A stretch of 52,500 bases of DNA from Strigamia acuminata (lineage: Eukaryota > Arthropoda > Chilopoda > Geophilomorpha > Linotaeniidae). Every line of letters starts with the position of its first letter. Positions within the stretch are counted from its first letter, which is position 1. Under the pieces are notes generated by a model that worked only from the letters and a program-made list of their open reading frames with translations, ran no database searches and was not told where the DNA came from. Location of the stretch: positions 1 through 52,500 of the forward strand of contig CASHSZ010000055.1 of the NCBI GenBank assembly GCA_949358305.1, given 5' to 3'. The position numbers and the translations under genes were made by a program. Shown piece by piece: positions 42,676 to 52,500 of this stretch.

Positions 42676-43221
42676 ATGTCCCTCGCGCCCGAGAACGAGC
42701 CGCGAGGCGGCATCCAATTGATAATCGGGCCCATGTTCGCGGGGAAAACGACGGAGCTCCTGAGGCGCCTCGAAGGGAGAAAGGCGCTGCTATTGAAGCC
42801 GAAGATCGACGATCGCCACGGTTCATCGGAAGTCGTCACCCACCCCGGAGTCTCGAGAGCGGCGCGCGTGATCGGGGACTTGGCGGAAGCTCGAGAACAG
42901 TCGGAAAAGTTCGAAACCATCGGCATCGACGAGGGTCAATTTTTCGACGACCTGGTCCCGTTCTGTCAAGAAATGGCGGAGAAAGGGAAGACCGTGATAG
43001 TCGCGGCCCTCGACGGGGACTTTAAACGAAACCCGTTCGGACACGTGTGCGAATTGCTGCCGAAGTCGGAGCACGTCGTGAAACTCGAGGCGACGTGCTA
43101 CCGGTGCCGAAGGGAAGCGGCGTTCACGAAGCGGACGTCGGGCGAAGAGGACGTTGTAGTGATCGGGGGCGCCGACAAATACGTTCCGTCATGTCGCGCG
43201 TGTTTCGCGGCGCGGCCATAG
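42676..43221 (+). CDS. tk: Thymidine kinase, type II (TK1 family)
   Basis: 181-aa enzyme expected to phosphorylate thymidine with ATP in the cytosol (dTMP salvage). Walker A is GPMFAGKTTELLRR near residues 18-31. The Walker B/base-binding motif is IDEGQFF at about 92-98, followed by VAALDGDF and the lid region KRNPF. The four zinc cysteines are present (CYRC, CRAC), as is the substrate loop VVIGGADKY. It lacks the long N- and C-terminal tails of animal TK1 and is short after strand 1, so it is near the minimal family length. The single exon starts ten bases after a possible acceptor (CGTTTAG), so an intron in the 5' UTR is likely as in its neighbours. All catalytic and metal residues are intact. 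It stands between genes of the repeated cassette, so it may be cargo rather than the host's own TK. Confidence 0.93.
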   Translation: MSLAPENEPRGGIQLIIGPMFAGKTTELLRRLEGRKALLLKPKIDDRHGSSEVVTHPGVSRAARVIGDLAEAREQSEKFETIGIDEGQFFDDLVPFCQEMAEKGKTVIVAALDGDFKRNPFGHVCELLPKSEHVVKLEATCYRCRREAAFTKRTSGEEDVVVIGGADKYVPSCRACFAARP

Positions 43222-43751
43222 ACCGACCGATCGAATCGAAGAATTTGTCACCGTCATCGTCGCCATTCGTTTAAAGTTACGCATTTCATTTTATTTTTGA
43301 TTTTTTGTACAGCTCGGGAAACGACAAACCGAATAAAAATCTACAAAACGGAGAAAGACGAGAGAAACGAGTTTATTTATTTTTAAAGCCCGTGAAAACA
43401 GTGTTGTGGACCTGCGCGCCGCACGATGCGCATGAGCACACGAGACTCGGACAATTTTCATCGAAAAGCGCAACGTTGGATCGTTCACTCGCCGGACACT
43501 CGCTCGTTCAAAACAAACACCAATTAGCCGGCACGTTCGCCGTTAGAAGCATTGGCCACGTGGACAGATCGGACGCTCGGAGGTAACTCGGTTTAACCTT
43601 CCTTACTTTATTTTTTGTTTGTTTGTTTGTTTGTTTGTTTGTTTGTTTGTTTGTTTGTTTGTTCGTTTTTTCCCTCGAGCATTCGTCCGGGTCGTTCGCG
43701 CGGCCATTGTTTCGTTATTTTTTTTGTCTTTGTCTTTGTTTTTGTTTGTTT

Positions 43752-43786
<35 letters not shown>

Positions 43787-43854
43787 CTTTTCCGTTCATT
43801 CATTTATTTATTTATTTATTTATTTATTTCTTTATTTACAATACTAATAGACGA
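43222..43854 (+). promoter_or_regulatory. Leader exon and 5' UTR intron of the acidic coiled-coil gene
   Basis: Unique GC-balanced sequence to a donor GGAG/GTAACTC near 43,583, then an intron with (GTTT)n (43,617-43,663), a T-run of about 40 (43,750-43,788) and (ATTT)n, ending ACTAATAG five bases before the ATG. The pattern matches the other genes here. The promoter is not identified. Confidence 0.45.
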
Positions 43855-44488
43855 ATGGAAGAAAAAAGAACGCCCACCGCTCGTACGCGGCGCGTCAGGT
43901 TTATGAGGCTTGGTGGGTGGGACCTCGCGAAGGCCGGCGGATTCGACGAGCCCAAGTGCGGAAAGAAAACCAACGATCCCACGAAGATCAAGAGGGTCCG
44001 TACCGCGTCCCGACATTTTTCAATCCGGTTCAATTTGTTTATTTTATTTTATTTTATTTTATTTTATTTTTTTCTTCCAGTCGCGTCGAGGGGGCGCGTC
44101 AGCGCGACCGCTGCCGCCGCCATTGCCGTCACGGTCGGGCGAAAAGAAGAGCGAGGGTGCGGCGCCGGAGACGACTGTCGAGGGGGTGGTGGCGAGGACG
44201 GAGGAGATGCTGAAAGCGATGCTGGAGAGACTGGAGAAGCGATTCGAGAGCACGTTGAAGAGAGTGGAGGAGAAATTCGAGAGGACGCTGGAGGAAATGC
44301 AGGGGAGGTTGCTGGAAGCGGCGGAGCGGGTGGAGACGGTGGAGCCGGTGGAGCCGGTGGAGCCGGTGGAGATGGTGGACGATGACACGGACCCGATGGC
44401 GGACGACTATGCGGACGAGACCGAGGGCGACGAGGGGGCGGCCGACGGCGGCGGTGGCGACGACGGAAATTCTTCGATCGAATATTGA
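43855..44488 (+). CDS. Acidic coiled-coil protein, right copy
   Basis: Two exons, 43,855-43,995 and 44,081-44,488, phase 0, giving 182 aa. Exon 1 encodes a basic N-terminus (RTRRVRFMRLGGWDLAK...KIKR). Its donor is a weak GTCCGT; the acceptor TTCTTCCAG is strong. Exon 2 starts RRGGASARPLPPP, then a coiled coil at about 80-130 with regular heptads (ARTEEMLKAMLERLEKRFES, VEEKFERTLEEMQ), a short VEPVEPVEPVE repeat, and an Asp/Glu/Gly-rich acidic tail ending SSIEY. The split basic-head and acidic-tail layout with a coiled coil suggests an oligomer that binds nucleic acid or basic protein; this is inference. The family is not recognised. A decayed copy is at 30,592. Confidence 0.65.
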
Positions 44489-44516
44489 GGGTGGCGGCCG
44501 AGAGAATTTTATTCGT

Positions 44517-44547
<31 letters not shown>

Positions 44548-44878
44548 TCTACTTGTTCATTTATTTGCCTGTTCATTCCCCGTGTGAACTGTGGACAGGT
44601 GTTCCGCGGTATCATATTATTATTATAATTATTTTTTTTTTTTTTTCCCCCTCGTTGCCGATTTGAGGCCAAAAAATAAAATGCGCAAAAAAAAAAAAAA
44701 AAAAAAAAAAAAAATGTTGTTCGTTTTTATATTTGTTTATACATTCTTTATACATCGTTTATACATTTGCACATTAAAACATAAAAAAAAAAAACTAAAA
44801 ATTTTAAAGAAAATTGACAAATTAACAAATTGAAAAATTGAAAAATGGAACGAGGAGCGATGGTGGTGGTGGTGGCGG
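44489..44878. repeat. AT-rich spacer with (TTTA)n, poly-T and poly-A runs
   Basis: Contains (TTTA)n at 44,515-44,548 and A-runs near 44,687-44,713 and 44,783. It separates the convergent 3' ends of the acidic coiled-coil gene (+) and the Ala-rich gene (-), and probably holds both polyadenylation regions. Confidence 0.7.
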
Positions 44879-45274
44879 TTACATCGTTGAGCTCCTGGCG
44901 CGGCGACGACGGAGTCCTCGCGCGCTCGCCTCTACCGCCGTCGCGGCCTCGTCGACGGCGATGGTGGCTGCCTCGGCCGCCCCGACCGCACCGGTCGCCG
45001 TGACGACGGCGTCGACCGCCTCCTCGTTGCCCGTCGTGGCCGCGACCACCGCTACGGCCGCCGCGACCGAGCTGAAGGCCGCGCGGGTCGCCCACGTGGC
45101 CAGGCGGGCCGCCACGACCACCGACGTCGTGCCCACCGCCATGGCCACCTCTGGAACGGGAAACTCGAGGGCGCGGGCGACGCCCTCGGCCGCCCTGCAC
45201 GCCGCGGCGGAGCGACCGGCCGCATCCACCGCCGCGCCGATCACCTCCATGTCCGGCGTGATGGGTGGCGGTGG

Positions 45275-45307
<33 letters not shown>

Positions 45308-45615
45308 CCAAAAGAAATTAAAATAAATAAATAAATCAAGTAATTGATCGATCACGGTACTCACGGGTGGCCGCGGGCCGCGCGACCGGCCCATCGGGAC
45401 GCCCTGCCCCGTCCCGCGCCCAGGTTCCACTCGACCATGGAGCGTGGCAGCGGCGGCGGCTGTGGAATCCTTAGAAAAAAAAAAATAAAGATAAAAGAAA
45501 GTCGGTCGGTTGGCTGGTCGATTAACCAACTAGCTAACCGACTGACTGACTGACTGACTGACTAACTAAACGGTCGCGAAACTTACGAAGGGTGGTCGCG
45601 GCGATGTCCCGACAT
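44879..45615 (-). CDS. Ala-rich protein with hydrophobic core, function unknown
   Basis: On the minus strand three exons join in one phase (2): 45,587-45,615, 45,365-45,469 and 44,879-45,278, giving 177 aa. Exons 2 and 3 both open with an IPxPPPxxP motif (SIPQPPPLPRS, PIPPPPITPD), a sign of exon duplication. The large exon is about one-third Ala with Val-rich runs (AMAVGTTSVVVAARLATWA, SSVAAAVAVVAATTG), which could be one or two membrane or amphipathic helices, and ends in an Arg cluster (RGLRRRRARSST). The start ATG at 45,615 is tentative. A 5' leader with donor GTAAGCGAG at about 45,899 is possible. Only its last codons survive in the left copy (31,240-31,375). Frame choice rests on phase agreement; other frames are also open because of high GC. 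Confidence 0.45.
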
Positions 45616-46020
45616 GTCGGCGGCGGCGATGAGGATGTTGACGGGGAAAAAAAAAAAATGGACGAACGAATGGAGTGGCTAGATTTAAATAATAAACAAA
45701 CAAACGGGTGAGCGAACGAACGAATGAACGAACGTACGAAAGAGAAAATTCGCCGATCGGACCGAACCGAACCGAACCGAACCAAACCAATCAATTAATC
45801 CCGGTCGCGCGTCGGCGGCCGAGAAACGGGAGGACGCGTGTCGATCGGTCGAGTTGGTTTCGGTCCGACCCGACCCGATCCGATTGACGATCTCGCTTAC
45901 CTTTCTCGGCAGGAGCGACGAAAGGGGAGACGAAGAAGCCAGTAGGTCGATCAACGAGTGGGGATGAGAGGGATACGGACGAGCGTGACGCGAGCGCGAC
46001 ATCCGGTGGCGAAAATTGGA
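45616..46020. other. Upstream region of the Ala-rich gene
   Basis: Holds a (CCGAA)n-type run near 45,762-45,783, a (GAAC)n-type run near 45,712-45,735 and a candidate leader exon on the minus strand ending at the 45,900 donor. No further gene seen. Confidence 0.35.
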
Positions 46021-46533
46021 AAATGCGGCCGCTGAGAATGGGCGAGTGGGTTCTCAGACGCCCTCCCGACACATCGCGGATAAGGTGATGCAAAGGGTTT
46101 TCTTTTTTTTTTTTTTTTTTCTTTTTTTCCTTTCACCCGACCGCCACACGAGACGGTGGCGACGATGATCGACGGGGGGGAGAAAAATGGAATAAAATTG
46201 AAAATTAAAAAATAAAAAATAAAACAAAATAAAACAAAATAAATAAAAATAAAAATAAAAATAAAAATAAAAACAAAAGGAGAACCGAACCTTTCGACTC
46301 TCCCCCACCCCCTCGCAACCCCGCGGGAGAGTGTTCATCATCACCATCTCGAAATAATAAGGGACCAAACTGGAACGGCACAATATTTGGCAATATCAAC
46401 TGAAATGCTGTGAATGCGTGTTTGACAATACAGCTTTGTCGGAAATGAAAAGTCGGCGGGAGCGGGACTCGAACTCTCGGTCACCAGCTCCGTGCGGCAG
46501 GTCACCCTGCCCGCTCGGCCACCCGGGGCCGAA
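46020..46533 (-). repeat. tRNA-derived short repeat, copy b
   Basis: tRNA-like head on the minus strand at 46,454-46,533 with TGGCCGAGCGGGC and AGTTCGAGTCC boxes. The body shares GAATGCGTGTTTGACAATAC and the inverted CCTCGCAACCCCGCGGGAGAG-type stem with copy a. The far end (46,020-46,085) matches 31,400-31,470. Confidence 0.65.
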
Positions 46534-46739
46534 GATAAACCGCCCTCGTAGCCGTCTAGAACCGTCGCTTCGAATTTCTTCCTTTTCTGTTTTAGCCCAA
46601 CTTAACTCGGCAGCCCCGTTCGAATCTCGGGGAGGAAAAAACAAAAAAAAAAAAGAAAAGAGAAAAAAAGAAAAGAAGAGAAGAGAAGAGAAAAAGAATA
46701 GAAATAAAAACAAAAATATGAACGAAAAAAATAAAAACA

Positions 46740-46990
46740 AAAGGAGAGCCGAATCTTCCGACTTCCCCCCACCCTCTCGCAACCTCGCGAGAGAGTGTGC
46801 CTCACTATCTGAAGAGAAAGAATGGCGCACAACCGTGCAATAGACTCGACAATGTTAAGATAGATATGAGTGTTTCTGTGATACAGTTTTTGCCAGAAAT
46901 GAAAAATCGGCGGGAAGCGGGACTCGAACCCTCGGTCACCAGCTCCGTGCGGCAGGTCACCCTGCCCGCTCGGCCACTCGGGGCCGATGA
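46740..46990 (-). repeat. tRNA-derived short repeat, copy c
   Basis: Head at 46,908-46,985 and the CTCGCGAGAGAGTGT stem region at 46,770-46,800. It lies in tandem with copy b, 0.4 kb apart, but has a different middle. Confidence 0.65.
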
Positions 46991-47306
46991 TAAAGCGCCG
47001 CCAATTTCAACGACAACGTTCGCCGTCGTTACCATTCATTCTCGCCGTTGTTAATCGTCGTTAATTAGTTACCGGTTATTAATTATTTTTTGTTTAATAA
47101 TTATTATTATTATTATTATTATTACTATTATTTATTTGTTCGTTCGTTTGCTCGTTTGTTTTTTATTTTTCGTGTCGTCAGCTGACGGACTGACTGACTG
47201 ACTGACTGACTGACTGACTGACAGACAGACAGACAGTCGCATCCGCGAGAGAGGGTACACTTTTTCCGGCCACGCGGCAGATTTTTTCTCTCGACGCCAT
47301 TTTCAG

Positions 47307-48890
<1,584 letters not shown>

Positions 48891-49218
48891 TTGATTGGTT
48901 GGCCGATCGAGCTAATTAATTCACACGTTTTCGTTTCACTTGTCTGTTTTTGTTCGTTTTTATTGATTTGTTCGTTTGTTTTCTTTTTTTTCTTTTTCTT
49001 TGTCGGCATCGACAATACGTCGTCATTGTTGCCTTTGTTAATAAATAATAAAATTAACTTACAAAAAAAATGGAATAAATGAATAAATAAATAAATAAGC
49101 AAAACAAACAAAACTACTCCGCCGCGTTCTGGCAAATGGAGGAATGAAATAAAACAAAATTAACCGGCCGGTTGGCCGCCCGAGCGTCGGCGCGCGCTCG
49201 GTCGTGGAAACGTCGCGG

Positions 49219-49926
49219 TCACTTGTCCGCGCCGGCCACGTGGATCTGAAAACAATCGCGACCGTGTTTCGGCCGGCACAGGTTGATTTCGCAGGGGACG
49301 CACCACCAACTGCTCTCGTGCCGTTCCTTGCGGCGCACGTAACACACCTTGCACCGCTTGCTCTTGGACGTGTGTTCGAGCCGGTGGACGACGGGTCCGC
49401 CGGGCGCGGGGGCCGCGCCCGGCACGGCCCCCTCCCGTCGAGACACGAGTTGGGTGGCGAGCGCTCTCCTGAACTGCAGCTGCGATCGGCCGCCTCGCGC
49501 GCCCGAGGTCGCCTCGAGCATATTGATTCGGGCGTTGACGCACACTGGAAGAAGAGAAGAGAAGAGAAGCGAGAATTAATTAGCGACGGATTAATCGGTG
49601 GCAAACGGCGCCCCGCTCACCTTGGTTCAGCTTGTGGAAGAAGAAGTACCGGTGCCAGTACGGGGAACGGCGCCCGATGCGGAACGAGGAGACCAGCCTG
49701 TTCAGCACGTCCACCCAGTGGAAATTGCGCGTGTACGAAAGCGCGGGCGCCGGGCAACGGACGTCCACCCTGTTGCCGCCGATGCGACGGGAGACGTGCC
49801 CGGGCGCCGCCAACGGGTCGACGTTCGTGCTGAGCAGACTCACGGTCGTCGTGTCCCTCCACCAGGTAAGCAACAGTCGGCCACTCTGACGATGCAGGAA
49901 ATCGCCTATGAATAAAAAAGAAGTGA

Positions 49927-49959
<33 letters not shown>

Positions 49960-51562
49960 GCCGACGATGCGAAGAGCGAGCGGGCGGTTTACCTCTCGCG
50001 TTGGCTCGGTACCGCTTGGGGTCCGGGAGGTCGGGCGGCATTTGGGCCGCGTTGGACCGCAGCGTCCCGACGGCCATTGTGTTGTGGCGGGCAAAGAGGT
50101 GCTCGAACAGCACGGCGGACGTGAATCGATTGTCGCACGCAATCGTGTGCCCTTTGCCGAGGTAGTGCCTGGCGACGTAGACGACGATGCGTCCGATGAT
50201 GCTGCCCGGGTACCTGGAAACGAAAAAAAGAGAAAAGAAAAAGAAGGAATTGTGAGAACGAAGGAGAGAAACAGCGACGACGAAGTGACTCACTCTGGCT
50301 CCGGCTCCTCGTCCGGGTCGAAGAACATTTTGGCGCGTTTGCCGATGTGCGCCTCGTCGTTCAGCACGTAGGCGGTGCCCGCGTCGCATAGTGTGAACAA
50401 CTCGAAGCCCCATTTGATGGGCTTGGCCGGTTGACGGACCTGGGAAGAACGTTAAAGAAAGAAAGAAAGAAAGAAAGAAAGAACGAACGTTAGAGAAAAA
50501 CGAGATCGGAGGGCGACCCCCGCACGCACCTTCATCTCCGATCGACCCCGGTAGGCGATCATCGATTCGTCGACGCAGAGAGTTTGGCTGGGCTCGCGGC
50601 ACGCGCGAAAGCGCTTGTTCACCAGATCGGCGAACAAACGGACTTTCGTCGTGCCGTCGTCTCGTTCGCGTTCCTTCAAGAACGCCGCCCTCTCTCCCGT
50701 CGTGCTGCCGCCGTCGGAGCCGGCCGCCGACCCGCCAACGCGCAGCCGCTGGTACGACGGCTGCGTGCTGTAGTGGAGATAACGCGAAACCTCTTCGAAC
50801 CGTTGGCGCGTCATCGCTCGTCGGACGGCCGGCGCGCCGAGATCGCCGGGCCTGTCGCCCTGCCAGTAGTGGCGCAGTTCGGGCTGTCGGTTGTAACCGG
50901 TGAGCACGAGAATGCCCAGGTACGCGTACAGCTCGTCCAGCGCCAGGGGTCGAACCGGCCCACGTGCCCTCTGCCGAGGAAGAGGAGGAGGAGGAGGAGG
51001 AGGAGGAGGAGGAGGAGGAGGAAGGGGAGGAAGGGCTAATTGTCGTCGAGCGGCCGCGTCGGCCGCCCCCCGGTCGCCCGCGGTGAGGCGCACCCTCAGG
51101 TCCGCGCACCGCGCCCCGGGTCGGGTGCCGCTGCCACCGGCAACGGCCACGACGCTCCCACCGGCAGCAGTCGTCGTCGTCGTCGCCGCCGTCGTTCGTC
51201 TGGACTTTGGACCTCGTGGCCGTGGCCGCGACGCGGCGAGCACCTAGAACGAAAACGAAAACGAAAACGAGCGTGAGAGTGAGTGTCGCGGATCGTCACC
51301 GTTGTTTTTTTCTCGGCACCTGCGCTCGCGCCATTTCCTCCTCTCTCGCCTCTCTCCGGATGGCTCGATTCGTCGCGGTCACGATGAAACGGGCCGCCTC
51401 GCCGAACAGCTCCTCGAAGTAATCGAACTCCGAGCTGCTCGGCACGCAGCGACCGCAGTAGCCGGGCGTCCCGCCGGCGAAACCGACGTCCTGCCGGTAC
51501 GACGTCGTCGCGGCGACCCACACGCGCGCGCCCGCGTCCGTTTTGGGGAAACCGTCCGTCAT
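49219..51562 (-). CDS. piggyBac-family transposase, intact six-exon gene
   Basis: Minus-strand exons 51,320-51,562, 50,530-51,243, 50,294-50,439, 49,993-50,213, 49,621-49,905 and 49,219-49,544 join without a frame error into 644 aa. The DDE_Tnp_1_7 pattern is clear: LDELYAYLGILVLTGYNR, then LCVDESMIAYRGRSEMK (first catalytic Asp), KPIKWGFELFTLCD, CDNRFTS (second Asp) and YTRNFHWVDVLNRL (third). The C-terminal cysteine-rich domain reads CKVCYVRR ... WWCVPCEINLC ... CFQIH, which in this family binds the transposon ends. A Pro run of ~15 (from a GGA repeat) lies before the catalytic core. Exon 1 has a weak GTGCCG donor. Expected activity is TTAA-specific cut-and-paste. The left copy is almost wholly deleted (33,900-34,079). 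Confidence 0.92.
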
Positions 51563-52020
51563 GGCTTAAACGAACGAACGAACGAACGGACGAAACGGTC
51601 GTTTAGCCAACCAATCAATTAATCAATTAATTGATTAATAAAAAATTAATAAACAAACACGAACCGGGAAAGTTGGTCGGTCGGCTCGTCTTTCTTTATT
51701 GGTTTATTTCTCGTTTCTCGTTTCTTTTTCTTTCTTTTTCGACGATGGTGCGTGCGGATTGAATGACGCCGTCGAGCGGGGTCAAAGGTAGGGATGGGTG
51801 TTGTTTTGCTGCGGCGCAAACTCCGTAGAGCGGCACCTGACGACGCGGACTGGATTTATAAAAACAAAACGAACCAAATAAATGAATGAATGAACGAATG
51901 AATGAATAAAAAGAGAGAAGAATGGAAAGAAATAAGTAAAAAAAAAAAAAATAAAATAAAAAAGTGGAATGAAATAAAATAAAAGAACGAGAGGAGGGAG
52001 GTCGAATAAAATAAAGAAGG
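51563..52020. other. Upstream flank of the transposase gene
   Basis: Starts with (ACGA)n and AATCAATTAATTGATTAAT, then GC-balanced unique sequence (51,740-51,855) and A-rich runs. It should hold the transposase promoter. No terminal inverted repeat was recognised. Confidence 0.4.
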
Positions 52021-52235
52021 GCCGATACCTTCGACCCCCCCTCCCGCGGGTCTTGCGGGAGGGTAGTATTCTACATCACATCAATCATTCGTAAGTTTCA
52101 AATCATGGAAGAAAGAAAGAAAGAATCGTTTGTATCATCGGTGAAACGAAAAGTCGGCGGGAGCGGGACTCGAACCTTCGGTCCACGTCTCCGTGCGGCA
52201 GGTAGCTCTGCCCGCTCGGCCACCCGGGCCCGAAG
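52020..52235 (-). repeat. tRNA-derived short repeat, copy d
   Basis: Head at 52,155-52,233 (minus strand) with the TGGCCGAGCGGGCAGAGC and AGGTTCGAGTCC boxes. The GGGCCGATACCTTCGACC and CCCGCGGGTCTTGCGGGAG stem region is at 52,020-52,062. Confidence 0.65.
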
Positions 52236-52436
52236 ATAAAACGCCCTCGTAGTCGCCTAGAATCGTGTCGGTTCCAATTTACTTCACTTTGGTCGAATGA
52301 ACGGAAGAAAGACAGACACGAACGAATAAACGAATAAATAAATAGATAGATAAATAGATAGGTAGATGGGTAAATGGACACGTGGAAATTAAATAAAAAA
52401 AAAAAAATAAAAATATAAATAAATTGAATAAAAATA

Positions 52437-52500
52437 AAGAAGGGCCGATACCTTCGACCCCCCCTCCCGCGGGTCTTGCGGGAGAGTATTGCCCATGAGA
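52437..52500 (-). repeat. tRNA-derived short repeat, copy e, cut by the window end
   Basis: Repeats GGGCCGATACCTTCGACC and the CCCGCGGGTCTTGCGGGAG stem of copy d. The head would lie beyond the window. Confidence 0.6.

Noticed and set aside
43589-43596. TTAACCTT downstream of the thymidine kinase as a possible element end
   Set aside because: It is followed by CCTTACTTT, not GGGGTATG.

Overview
This is a eukaryotic, almost certainly invertebrate-animal, genomic window built from repeats and mobile elements. Evidence: genes are split by short GT-AG introns, often with one intron just before the start codon; there is a Ty3/gypsy retrotransposon, a piggyBac-family transposase, tRNA-derived short repeats and many microsatellites. 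I cannot name the species. No conserved single-copy host gene is obvious except a TK1-type thymidine kinase, which itself sits among repeated genes.

Region 1 (1-12,927): a Ty3/gypsy element on the plus strand. It has a tRNA-geometry primer binding site (537-557), gag (637-2607), pol (2604-8249, overlapping gag in an ATGA) and a third large ORF (9058-11832) with two CxxCxGxG motifs instead of an envelope. No 3' LTR is recognisable.

Region 2 (12,928-34,980): repeats. Three same-orientation copies of a sequence beginning TTAACCTTGGGG (12,928; 24,175; 34,122) lead into blocks of GC-rich satellite made of the palindrome GGCCGTTAACGGCC. The first block is about 10 kb with a higher-order structure. 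Every block starts at the same ~95-bp cassette, and two blocks end in its inverted copy, as in foldback elements. Between blocks 2 and 3 lies an array of ~170-bp long-hairpin repeats (25,880-29,110).

Region 3 (30,590-52,500): two copies of a gene cassette about 13.5-15 kb apart. Cassette order: acidic coiled-coil gene (+), Ala-rich gene (-), tRNA-derived repeat, Glu/Pro-rich coiled-coil gene (+), piggyBac transposase (-). The left copy is decayed: a read-through stop, a frameshift, and loss of the Ala-rich gene and nearly the whole transposase. The right copy looks intact, with a six-exon 644-aa transposase. Between the copies are two paralogous two-zinc-finger genes, a multi-exon gene built by exon duplication, and the thymidine kinase. 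My reading, which is inference, is a large composite mobile or virus-derived unit carrying a piggyBac transposase and cargo genes, present at least twice in tandem. Its termini were not found.
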